Positions 1 to 6,786 of a DNA stretch of 15,371 nt are shown here, one piece after another. The position numbers were made by a program, and so were the translations under genes. The notes beneath the pieces were generated by a model. It was not told where the DNA came from, searched no databases, and worked only from the letters and a program-made list of their open reading frames with translations. Within the stretch, counting starts at the first letter, position 1, and every line of letters begins with the position of its first letter. The stretch lies in assembly GCA_035693105.1 (NCBI GenBank), contig DASSHC010000043.1:1-15371 (forward strand), written 5' to 3'. The stretch is from DASSHC01 sp035693105 (GTDB lineage Bacteria; Chloroflexota; Chloroflexia; Thermomicrobiales; Thermomicrobiaceae).

Positions 1-148
1 GGTTATTGCCGCAAACGCCATCAGCAAGCTGAGAATGGACAGGCGGTACGCCAGACTAATTCGTCACACGACGTGTGAAGGCTTTGTCTCCCTGCGCGAC
101 AGTTGGTGGCATTGGCTGCCATAGCCTGGCCTACGCAATCCCGAACTT
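1..148. other. Non-coding stretch with a small inverted repeat and a repeated 15-mer
   Basis: I find no credible gene before 306. A six-base inverted repeat, TCACAC-GAC-GTGTGA, lies at 64-78 and could be a protein-binding site or a small hairpin. A 15-mer at 11-25 (CGCAAACGCCATCAG) recurs with one change at 231-245, so the segment between is bracketed by short direct repeats. The origin of this arrangement is unclear; it may be the remnant of a small insertion. Confidence 0.4.
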
Positions 149-216
149 AGCCTGTTTCAACAGGCTTCGTCTGCTAGCGCTGCGGCTTTAGCCCAGCGCG
201 GCACGGGCGGCGGAAC
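149..216 (+). repeat. Dispersed repeat, third (single-arm) copy of the foldback family
   Basis: The copy opens with a perfect eight-base hairpin (AGCCTGTT-TC-AACAGGCT, 149-166), then TCGT, then a core at 175-197 reading AGCGCTGCGGCTTTAGCCC. The same order occurs in both arms of the foldback at 12003-12322, where the first hairpin has a different sequence but similar symmetry. Change of stem sequence with the hairpin kept suggests the fold matters. The core CGGCT-TT-AGCC is itself palindromic. The element lies downstream of the minus-strand lipid operon and may add a transcript end there; that is inference. Confidence 0.6.
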
Positions 217-305
217 TTCAGGATAATTACGCAAACTCCATCAGCCCGGCGCGGCCGCCGGCGAAGGCCCATCAAATTCGTCAGCCTCCCCAACACCCCG
301 CCTGG

Positions 306-899
306 CTAGCGCTGCTCCGGGCCGCGCGTGATGCGCCAGACGTGCACGATGCGCTGCAGCGCGGTGGCGTTGGTCAAAAGCGCCAGGATCGCCACGGCCC
401 AGAAGGGCCGCTGCAGCAACAGGAAGACCGACAGCAGCACCACCCGCTCTGGCCGGGCGAAGAGGCCGACCTCGGCGCGCAGCCCGCCAGCCTCGGCGCG
501 TGCGCGGGCGTAGCTGACCATCAGCGAGCCGATGGCGGCGGCGTAGATCAAGAGTACGGCGGTGTGGTTGGTCGTCTCGCGCTCGAAGTAGACCAGCAGC
601 CCGAAGTAGATCGCGGCCTCGGAGTAGCGGTCGAGAGTGGAGTCGAGGAAGCCGCCGAAGCGTGTGATCTGCTTGGTGGCGCGGGCCACCGCGCCGTCGA
701 GCATGTCGAAGGCGCCGGCGCCGAGCATCAGCACGCCGCCCAGGGTCAGATTGCCGCTGGCGATCACGGCGGCGACGACGACATTCAAGAACAGCCCGAC
801 GATGGTGAACCAGTTGGGCGAGAGGTTGGTGCGGCCCAGCGCCAGGCCGACGCCCTGCAAATGCCCGCGCACCCAGTTGCCCCACAGGGCGCTGAACAT
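306..899 (-). CDS. CDP-alcohol phosphatidyltransferase, probably phosphatidylinositol-phosphate synthase-like
   Basis: This 197-residue integral membrane enzyme should transfer a phosphatidyl (or archaetidyl/diol) group from a CDP-lipid to an alcohol at the cytoplasmic face. The complete family motif D-x2-DG-x2-AR-x8-G-x3-D-x3-D is present at residues 65-90 (D65, D68, G69, A72, R73, G82, D86, D90), so the metal site is intact. Several hydrophobic segments surround it, and a YARARAEAGG segment follows, as in inositol-phosphate-using members. ATG at 899 follows AAGGAG, which overlaps the stop of the upstream glycosyltransferase 11 bases away, so the two are cotranscribed and probably coupled. 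The head-group acceptor is inferred from the PimA-like neighbour: inositol phosphate is most likely, glycerol phosphate (PgsA) is the main alternative. Length is normal for the family. Confidence 0.85.
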   Translation of the reverse strand: MFSALWGNWVRGHLQGVGLALGRTNLSPNWFTIVGLFLNVVVAAVIASGNLTLGGVLMLGAGAFDMLDGAVARATKQITRFGGFLDSTLDRYSEAAIYFGLLVYFERETTNHTAVLLIYAAAIGSLMVSYARARAEAGGLRAEVGLFARPERVVLLSVFLLLQRPFWAVAILALLTNATALQRIVHVWRITRGPEQR

Positions 900-910
900 C
901 GCGTCTCCTT

Positions 911-2079
911 CTAGTGGCGCGAGGCGAAGTCGGGCGGCGCCAGCCGCGCCGCCGTGCCAGCCTCGGCCACGCGCGCCCGCGTCCGCTCGTAGGTCTCCAG
1001 GACGCGTCGCGCCACCACCGGCCAGGAGAAGTCGGCGGCCCGCTCGCGACCCGCCTCACCGAACCGCTGGCGCAGTTGGTCGTCGGCCAGCAGGTGGACC
1101 AGCGCCACCGCCAGCGCCTCCGGGTTCTTGCGCTCGACCAGCAGCCCATCGGTGCGGTGCCGCACGACCGAACTGTAACCCCGGATGTTGGTCGCCACCA
1201 CCGGCTTACCCGAGGCCATCGCCTCCAGCAGCACGATCCCGAAGCTCTCACGTCCGGTGGAGGGGGCGCAGAAGATGTCGCAGGTCGCGTAGTAGGCGGC
1301 CAACCCCTGCTTATCGACCGGGCCGACGAAGACGACGTTGGTGAGCTGGGCGCGGTCTAGCTCGCGCTCGTAGCGGCGCGGGTCGCCCGGGCCGACCACC
1401 AGTAGCCGGGCGTGCGGGAACTCCTGGCGCACCAGCGCCAGCGCCCGTAGCAGGTACTTCAACCCCTTGCGCGACTCGTTGAAGCGGCCGACGAAGAGGA
1501 TGTTGGGGCGCCCGTCCACATAGCGCCGCACCGGCTCGACGTGCGGGCCGAACTGCTCGGTGTCGATCCCGTTGGGGATGACCTCGTAGCGCGCCGGGAA
1601 GTACTGGCTGATGAACTCGGCCGCGGCCGGCGAGACGGCGATGCGCGCGTCGAGCTTGCCGTGGAAGTGCCCCAGAATCGGCTTGCCCGAGAGGTAGCCG
1701 AGATTGGAGTTGCGCGCGGCGTGGAAGGTGCCGACGTTGACCGACTTGGAGTGCAAGAGGACCATCAGCGGCAGCGTCGGCGCCAGCGGCTCGTGCACGT
1801 GCACGATGTCGAACGACTCGCGCTGCAGGAACTCCTTGATCTTGCCCGAGACGAGGGCGAGAGCGTGATGCGCGCGGTCGAGCCGTTGGAGGGCACCGGC
1901 AGCGTGGCGCCCAGCTTGTAGAAGTGGCCGTCGTCCTCCTCGTCCTCGTCGTCGGGACGCGGGGCCAGGAGGCGGGTCTGGTGCCCGAGGGCGGTAAACT
2001 GGCGGTCGAGGTGCAGGATGTGCTCGTTCACCCCACCGGGGTAGCTGAAATCGAAGGGGGAGACCAGGAGGATCTTCAC
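911..2079 (-). pseudogene. PimA-like GT4 glycosyltransferase, interrupted by an apparent single-base frameshift
   Basis: The GTG start at 2079 (GAGG six bases upstream) gives a glycine-rich N terminus, KILLVSPFDFSYPGGVNEH, very like mycobacterial PimA, with PGGV for the sugar-nucleotide/acceptor domain. That frame is good to about 1861 (73 codons, ending VPSNGSTARITL). Homology then continues in another frame from 1858 (ALVSGKIKEFLQ...FDIVHVHEP) to the stop at 911. Joining them gives about 388 residues, normal for the family. The C-terminal half has GRFNESRKG and the GT4 EX7E pair (E in GRESFGIV and E in LLEAM, about residues 277 and 285). PimA transfers mannose from GDP-mannose to phosphatidylinositol; the same role is likely here given the CDP-alcohol transferase next door. 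Acidic run RPDDEDEEDD near residue 41 is unusual. Either a recent mutation or a base-call error within CTCTCGCCC explains the break. Confidence 0.8.
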
Positions 2080-2188
2080 ACCGCGCCTCGTTCCCCCTCA
2101 GCCGCAGGACGAGCAGATGCGGCAGTCGTCTTCACCGGCACTGCGTCGTCCTCCACCTGTGCTCTGTGCTCCGGTGTCACTGCCGCGC

Positions 2189-2218
2189 ATTATAGCCAGC
2201 GCGCCGTGAAGGTGTCTA
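2189..2218 (-). promoter_or_regulatory. Sigma-70-type promoter of the lipid operon
   Basis: On the minus strand, TAGACA (2218-2213) and a perfect TATAAT (2194-2189) are separated by 18 bases. Transcription would begin near 2182, leaving a leader of about 100 bases before the GTG at 2079. The -35 box lies just upstream of the divergent small membrane gene at 2233. Confidence 0.65.
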
Positions 2219-2232
2219 CGAAGGGAGAAGCC

Positions 2233-2406
2233 ATGAACTGGCCCGCCGCGCTCTACGCCGCCGGCGTCTGGCTGCTGGCCGCGGCGGTCTGGGCCGCGGC
2301 ACGCCGCCGGCCGCGGCGGGTCTCCAACGCCGCGTTCGGCTTCCAGGTAGCGCGCGAGCTGGTCGGCGCGCTGCTGCTGGGCCTGGTGATCGGGCTGATC
2401 ATCTAG
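2233..2406 (+). CDS. Small two-helix membrane protein, 57 residues
   Basis: Function unknown. The ATG at 2233 is preceded by GAAGGGAG with five bases of spacing. The protein has a first hydrophobic segment at about residues 6-22, a very basic turn (AARRRPRRV, 22-30) and a second hydrophobic segment at about 42-57 that ends the protein, so both ends may face the same side. A longer reading of the same frame begins at 1924, but that part overlaps the lipid operon on the other strand and has no ribosome site, so the short start is preferred. It runs divergently from the glycosyltransferase and converges on the PRC-barrel gene, 12 bases between stops, across a run of GCTGG/GGCTG repeats (2407-2432). 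It may be real or chance; codon choice fits the region. Confidence 0.5.
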   Translation: MNWPAALYAAGVWLLAAAVWAAARRRPRRVSNAAFGFQVARELVGALLLGLVIGLII

Positions 2407-2418
2407 CTGGCTGGCTGG

Positions 2419-2970
2419 CTAGCTGGCGGGCTGGTCGTACCGCTCGGCTTCTTCACCCGGCCCGACGGGCTCCTCCACGGCCGGCTGCTCGGTCACGCTG
2501 TCGGGCACCACCGCCACATCGCGCCCCAGACTGATCACCTGGTCGATCGGCACGTCGATGTGCGCCTTGAAGGCACCGGTGATCCCCGGCTTCTCGATCT
2601 CGATGGCGGACATCGCGCCGGTCTGCGGGTCGATATCGACCCGCGCCAGCGTCCCCAGCAGCGCGCCGCCCTGCGAGATCACCCGCAGCGAGGTCAGGTC
2701 GTCGAGCGTGGGGAACTGCTGTACCTGGTCGCTGGCGGAGTCGCCCGAGAGCGCGTCGCGGTCGCGGATCATGATGGCGTCGGGGCCGAGGCTGGCGACA
2801 TTGTCCATCGGCAGGTACAGGGTGTTGCCGCCGAAGAGGCCGCCCGTGCCGACCTCGAAGCCCTGAATCCGGCGGCGGTCGATGTTGAAGCGCACCTGGC
2901 TGACGCTCCCCACCTTCTGCCCATCCTGTATCGCGACGACGGCAATTCCCTTGAGCGTCTTGGCATCCAT
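2419..2970 (-). CDS. PRC-barrel domain protein, 183 residues
   Basis: The protein contains two PRC-barrel-like repeats: residues about 1-75 (LKGIAVVAIQDGQKVGSVSQV, then RRIQGFEV) and about 95-165 (DDLTSLRVISQGGALLGTL, then AMSAIEIEKP). Each carries the typical pattern of a VIS/VVA strand, a glycine turn, V/LGxV/L, a D-x-R/Q turn and a second strand. The C-terminal tail is acidic. PRC barrels occur in photosynthetic reaction centre H subunits, RimM and many stress or adaptor proteins; no specific role can be assigned. ATG at 2970 follows GGGAGG with four bases of spacing. The frame remains open upstream to 3300, but that would overlap the next gene and lacks homology. It is cytosolic (no signal peptide) and divergent from the amine oxidase, sharing a 205-base control region with it. 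Confidence 0.8.
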   Translation of the reverse strand: MDAKTLKGIAVVAIQDGQKVGSVSQVRFNIDRRRIQGFEVGTGGLFGGNTLYLPMDNVASLGPDAIMIRDRDALSGDSASDQVQQFPTLDDLTSLRVISQGGALLGTLARVDIDPQTGAMSAIEIEKPGITGAFKAHIDVPIDQVISLGRDVAVVPDSVTEQPAVEEPVGPGEEAERYDQPAS

Positions 2971-3069
2971 GGCGGCCTCCCTGTTGTGCTGGCAAACGAG
3001 TGCTGGACGAGTCTCCGCCGCGGGGGCTCGCCTAGCAGCGAAGTGCAATTCATATGCCGGGCGCGGCGC

Positions 3070-3099
3070 TTGACACGGTTCCGCGCGGCTCCGTAGAGT
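3070..3099 (+). promoter_or_regulatory. Promoter of the amine oxidase gene
   Basis: Perfect TTGACA at 3070-3075 and TAGAGT at 3094-3099 are 18 bases apart. Start near 3106 would give a 70-base leader that contains a C9 tract (3112-3120) and ends in AGGAGG (3162-3167), eight bases before the ATG at 3176. Confidence 0.55.
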
Positions 3100-3175
3100 A
3101 GGGCCAGTCTTCCCCCCCCCGCGAGCCAGCGGCACAGCCGTCTTCACCAGGATCAAGACGCAGGAGGTGTCGACC

Positions 3176-5125
3176 ATGGACTTGGACCTGGACACGAGCG
3201 TTCGTCCCCAGGTGATGCACCCGCTGTCCCCCTTGACGGCCGAGGAGATCGAGCAAGCCCTGGGCATCCTGCGCGCGGCGCGTCCGCTGGGGGCCGGCAC
3301 GCGCGTCGTCTCGGTCGCGCTGCGTGAGCCGCCGAAGGCCGCGGTGCTGGCCTATCCGGCTGAGCCGGTCGAGCGCGAGGCGGCGGTGCTGCTGTTGGAG
3401 AAGCCCAGCGGGGCGGTCCACGAGGCCGTCGTCTCGCTCAGCCAGGGCGGGGGCGAACTGCGCGCCTGGCGCGAGCTGCCGGGGGTGCAGCCGCCGATCC
3501 TGGGCGAGGAGTTCGCGGCCTGCGAGGCGGCGGTCAAAGCGGACCCGCGCGTTCAGGAGGCGCTGGCCCGCCGCGGTGTCACGGATCTCGACCTGGTGAT
3601 GGTCGATCCCTGGTCCGCCGGCTTCTACGGCTCCGTCCGTAACGAGCCAGAGGGGGAGCGCGGGCGGCGGCTGGTGCGGGCGCTCTGCTGGGTGCGGCCC
3701 CGGCCCGGCGGCCACGGCTACGCCCACCCGATCGACAACCTCGCCATCCTCTGCGACCTCAACACGCTGGAGGTCGTCCAGATCGAGGACTTCGGCGTGG
3801 TGCCGGTGCCGCGCACCCCCGGCGAGTACGCCGGCGACACGCTCGGCCCGCCGCGCGCCGATCTCAAGCCGCTGGAGATCCATCAGCCGGAGGGGCCGAG
3901 CTTCCAGGTCGACGGCTATGACGTGCGCTGGCAGAAGTGGCACTTCCGGGTCGGCTTCACCCCGCGCGAAGGGCTGGTGCTGCACACCCTCGGCTACCAG
4001 GACGGTGGGCGCGAGCGACCGATCCTCTACCGCGCCTCGCTCGCCGAGATGGTGGTGCCCTACGGCGACCCGCACCCTGCTCAGTGGCGCAAAAACGCCT
4101 TCGACGCCGGCGAGTACGCCATCGGCACGCTGGTCAACTCGCTGGAGCTGGGCTGCGATTGCCTGGGCGAGATCCACTACTTCGACGCGGCGCTGGCCGA
4201 CGAGGACGGCCGCGCCCGTATCGTGCGCAACGCCATCTGCCTGCACGAGGAGGACGCCGGCATCCTCTGGAAGCACCTGGACTTCCGCACCGGCGCCACC
4301 GAAGTGCGCCGCTCGCGCCGCCTGGTCGTCTCCTGGATCGCCACGGTCGGCAACTACGAGTACGGCTTCTACTGGTATCTCTCCCAGGACGGCACGATCG
4401 CCTTCGAGATCAAGCTGACCGGGATCGTCTCGACCGGCGCGCTGCCGCCCGGCGAGCGCACGCCCTTCGGCCAGCTCCTCTCCCCCGACGGCCTCTACGG
4501 CCCGATCCACCAGCACTTCTTCAGCCTGCGGCTCGACCTGGACATCGACGGCCCGGTTAACTCGGTCTACGAGGTGCACACCGAATCCGTCCCGCTCGGG
4601 CCGGAGAATCCGCACGGCAACGCCTACCGCACGTACTCCACGCTGCTCGAAAGCGAGCGGGCGGCGCGGCGGGTGATCGACCCGCTGGCGGCGCGCTACT
4701 GGAAGGTCGTCAACCCGCACGCGCGCAACGCGGTCGGCGAACCGGTCGGCTACCGGCTGCTGCCGCACTCCAACGTGCTCCCCTTCGCGCACCCCAGCGC
4801 CGCGGTCATGGCGCGGGCCGGCTTCATGGCCAACCACCTGTGGGTGACGCCCTACGCGCCGGACGAGCTCTATGCCGCGGGCGAGTACCCCAACCAGCAC
4901 CCCGGCGGCGCCGGGCTGCCGGAGTGGACGGCGGCCGACCGGCCGCTGGCCGAGACCGACGTGGTGCTCTGGTACACGCTCGGCTCGCACCACCCGGTGC
5001 GGCTGGAGGACTGGCCGGTGATGCCGGTGCAGACGGTCGGCTTCACGCTGCAGCCGCAGGGCTTCTTCGACGCCAACCCGGCGCTCGACGTGCCGCCCAG
5101 CCCCGGCCACAACGGGCACTGCTAG
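3176..5125 (+). CDS. Copper-containing primary-amine oxidase, 649 residues
   Basis: The enzyme oxidises primary amines to aldehydes with release of ammonia and hydrogen peroxide, using Cu(II) and a self-made topaquinone. Every hallmark is visible. The topaquinone tyrosine is Y394 in GNYEYGFYW. The catalytic base is D310 in KNAFDAGEY, followed by the LGCDCLG segment. Copper ligands are H445 and H447 (IHQHFF), with H605 or H606 in SHHPVRLEDWPVMP. The N-terminal regions (about 1-220) hold the usual N2/N3 domains. Length matches bacterial cytosolic members such as the Arthrobacter enzyme, and no signal peptide is present. ATG 3176 has a perfect AGGAGG; a GTG three codons earlier overlaps that site and is unlikely. 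The gene stands alone, with its own promoter and a hairpin after the stop. Substrate range cannot be read from sequence; aromatic amines are plausible. Confidence 0.93.
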   Translation: MDLDLDTSVRPQVMHPLSPLTAEEIEQALGILRAARPLGAGTRVVSVALREPPKAAVLAYPAEPVEREAAVLLLEKPSGAVHEAVVSLSQGGGELRAWRELPGVQPPILGEEFAACEAAVKADPRVQEALARRGVTDLDLVMVDPWSAGFYGSVRNEPEGERGRRLVRALCWVRPRPGGHGYAHPIDNLAILCDLNTLEVVQIEDFGVVPVPRTPGEYAGDTLGPPRADLKPLEIHQPEGPSFQVDGYDVRWQKWHFRVGFTPREGLVLHTLGYQDGGRERPILYRASLAEMVVPYGDPHPAQWRKNAFDAGEYAIGTLVNSLELGCDCLGEIHYFDAALADEDGRARIVRNAICLHEEDAGILWKHLDFRTGATEVRRSRRLVVSWIATVGNYEYGFYWYLSQDGTIAFEIKLTGIVSTGALPPGERTPFGQLLSPDGLYGPIHQHFFSLRLDLDIDGPVNSVYEVHTESVPLGPENPHGNAYRTYSTLLESERAARRVIDPLAARYWKVVNPHARNAVGEPVGYRLLPHSNVLPFAHPSAAVMARAGFMANHLWVTPYAPDELYAAGEYPNQHPGGAGLPEWTAADRPLAETDVVLWYTLGSHHPVRLEDWPVMPVQTVGFTLQPQGFFDANPALDVPPSPGHNGHC

Positions 5126-5164
5126 GGCGCGCCCTCATCCCCGGCGGAGTTCCCTCACCCCCAT

Positions 5165-5190
5165 CCCCTCTATCCTGCGGGGGAGAGGGG
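5165..5190 (+). terminator. Hairpin after the amine oxidase gene (repeat-type, terminator-like)
   Basis: CCCCTCT (5165-5171) pairs with AGAGGGG (5184-5190) across a 12-base loop, 40 bases after the stop. There is no T-tract. The sequence, within CTCACCCCCATCCCC...GGGGAGAGGGG, belongs to the same dispersed family as 15252-15303, so it may be a repeat that doubles as a transcript end. Confidence 0.4.
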
Positions 5191-5226
5191 CGCTGCCCAT
5201 CGAATAGGTTGGGTGGCATCGAGGAC

Positions 5227-5257
5227 GGATCCTTCGACAAGCTCAGGATGATAGGGG
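5227..5257 (+). repeat. Dispersed GGATCCTTCGACAAGCTC-type repeat
   Basis: GGATCCTTCGACAAGCTC followed by AGGATGATAGGGG is nearly identical to 15099-15128, and part of it (CTCAGGATGACAGGG) recurs at 6619-6633. Related single arms occur at 6697-6740 and, inverted, at 15182-15212. I recall such sequences as abundant in intergenic DNA of several Chloroflexota and other GC-rich genomes. Confidence 0.6.
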
Positions 5258-5309
5258 GAGTGAGGGGCGCACGACGACGGCGAGTCGTAGTCGTACGTCT
5301 CATCCCCGA

Positions 5310-5326
5310 CCCTGTCATCCTGAGTA
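5310..5326 (+). repeat. Left flank of the IS630 element: palindrome arm plus TA
   Basis: CCCTGTCATCCTGAG (5310-5324) followed by TA is the exact reverse complement of TA-CTCAGGATGACAGGG at 6617-6633 on the other side of the element. Removing the element and one TA leaves a perfect 32-base palindrome centred on TA, the dinucleotide that IS630-family elements duplicate. Confidence 0.7.
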
Positions 5327-5412
5327 CCTCGCCACGGTGAACTTGCCAGGCAGGAACGCGGGTGCTAAACTTCCGCCATCGTGGTTGTGTCCATTCTAGA
5401 AAGCACCGTATC

Positions 5413-6602
5413 ATGCCTGCCTTGTACCGTGTCCACCTGACGCCCGCGGAGCGGCAGTCCTTGCGCCGCCTGACCCGGCGTGGCGTCGCGCCCGTGCGCG
5501 AAGTCCGGCGCGCCCGCGTCCTCCTGCTGGCCGATCAGGGGAAATCCGATGCCGCCATCGCGGAAGCCGTCGAACTGCACGCGCGCACCATCATCCGCCT
5601 GCGCCGTCGCTGTGTCGAGGAGGGCGTGGACGCGGCCCTGCACGACCGGCCCCGTCCCGGTGCCCAGCCCAAGCTCGACGGCGCCCAGCAAGCCCACCTG
5701 GTGGCCCTAGCCTGCTCCGATCCCCCGGAAGGCGCGGCTTGCTGGACCATGCAGCTGTTGGCCGATCGCCTGGTCGAGCTCCAGGTAGTGGCCTCCATCT
5801 CGGACGAGACCGTGCGCCGCACGCTAAAAAAAACGACCTGAAGCCCTGGGACACGGAGCAGTGGTGCATCGCCACGATTACCCCCCGCTTCGTCGCCTGT
5901 ATGGAAGATGTGCTTGACGTCTACGCCGAGCCCGATGATCCGCTCCGTCCGGTCGTCTGTGTCGATGAGTATCCCCTGGCCCTCAGTGCCCCCAGCCGCC
6001 CCGATCTCCCCATGCAACCCGGTCAGCCGGCGCGCCAGGACTACGAGTATCAGCGGCGGGGGAGCTGCTCCCGCTTCGGCGCCTTCCAGCCCCGCGCCGG
6101 CTGGCGCAGCGTCCAGGTCCGAGACCGGCGTACCGCCCAGGACTTCGCCCATTTCCTCCAGACCCTGGTCGACGTCCACTTCCCCCAGGCCGAGATCATC
6201 CGGCTGGTGCTCGACAACCTCAATACCCACACCCTGACCGCGCTCTACCAGACCTTCCCGGCGGCCGAGGCGCGGCGCATCGCGCGGAAGCTGGAGTTCC
6301 ATTACACCCCACCGCATGGCAGCTGGCTCAACATGATCGAGATCGAGTGGAGCGTCCTGGCCCACCAGTGCTTCAAGCGCCGCCGCCTGCCGGACATCCC
6401 CACCGTGCAGCGTGAGGTTGATGCCTGGGCGGCGCGGCGGAATGCGGCCAAGGCCACGGTCCACTGGTGTTTCACCACCCCCGATGCGCGCCGCGCCTTG
6501 CGCTACCCGGCGCCGTCGGAGACCGCGGCAGACCTGCCGGCACCGCCCGCTGCCGGTCCCGCGCCGGAATCCACGCAGGAGGAGGTTCAGCAGCTGGCAT
6601 AA
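5413..6602 (+). CDS. IS630-family DDE transposase, made by -1 frameshifting
   Basis: Frame one begins at ATG 5413 (MPALYRVHLTPAERQSL) and holds a helix-turn-helix domain (residues about 25-70: RRARVLLLADQG, DAAIAEAVELHARTI) before stopping at 5841. Frame two supplies the catalytic domain to 6602. At the A8 run 5826-5833, slippage of one base back changes LKKTT-stop into LKKNDLKPW, exactly the expected family continuation. The joined protein has 396 residues. Catalytic residues are D185 (VCVDEYP), D268 (LVLDNLNTH) and E310 (WLNMIEIEW). GTG at 5362 would extend the N terminus by 17 residues but the family start favours 5413. The enzyme cuts and joins the element ends at TA. A true mutation of an originally single frame is the alternative, but the slippery sequence argues for programmed shift. 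Confidence 0.85.
5826..5833 (+). promoter_or_regulatory. Slippery A8 sequence for -1 ribosomal frameshift
   Basis: In frame one the codons are CTA AAA AAA ACG, giving the classic heptamer A AAA AAA at 5826-5832. A -1 slip reads AAA AAA AAC GAC and enters the catalytic frame. Frame one ends six bases further on, at TGA 5839. I did not identify a clear downstream stimulating hairpin or an internal Shine-Dalgarno. Confidence 0.65.
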
Positions 6603-6633
6603 TCACCGTGGTCAGGTACTCAGGATGACAGGG
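6595..6633 (+). repeat. Right terminal inverted repeat and right palindrome arm of the IS630 element
   Basis: 6595-6616, read on the minus strand, begins CCTGACCACGGTGA and pairs with the left end CCTCGCCACGGTGA. TA (6617-6618) and CTCAGGATGACAGGG (6619-6633) follow. Confidence 0.7.
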
Positions 6634-6696
6634 GGGAGGAAGGATCTCTCGTATCGGTGCGTCGGTGCAGGTCAGGAGAGGTGCTTCGGCCGCGGC

Positions 6697-6757
6697 CTCA
6701 GAGCCTGCTCTGAGCCTGTCGAAGGGATGACAAGGGGAGCGAAGCATCTCCCCCTTG
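6697..6757. repeat. Dispersed repeat arm and terminator-like hairpin downstream of the propeller gene
   Basis: CCTCAGAGCCTGCTCTGAG (6697-6715) is a small inverted repeat, followed by CCTGTCGAAGGGATGACA, an arm of the dispersed family. AAGGGGAG (6732-6739) then pairs with CTCCCCCTT (6748-6756) across eight bases, with one bulged base. It lies 30 bases past the stop of the minus-strand gene at 6787 and could end its transcript. The rest of 6634-6786 shows nothing more. Confidence 0.45.
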
Positions 6758-6786
6758 CGGCTTGCGAGACGGGGCGCGGTCATGCC

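Larger units (their letters stand above)
5327..6616 (+). mobile_element. Complete IS630-family insertion sequence, about 1290 bp
   Basis: The element is bounded by TA on each side (5325-5326 and 6617-6618). Terminal inverted repeats are 5327-5348 and 6595-6616, matching at 17 of 22 positions with a shared CCACGGTGA block. The single transposase is encoded by two overlapping frames and has an intact DDE triad, so the copy could be active. The inner boundary is drawn on the assumption that the outer 15-base inverted arms belong to the target; if they belong to the element, it spans 5310-6633. Confidence 0.8.

Noticed and set aside
2403..2432. GCTGG/GGCTG tandem run as a CRISPR or functional repeat
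   Set aside because: Only a few degenerate five-base units between two convergent stop codons; no spacers and no regular length.
3050..5119. 689-codon minus-strand open frame opposite the amine oxidase
   Set aside because: Same antisense effect; the plus strand encodes a complete enzyme with all catalytic residues.
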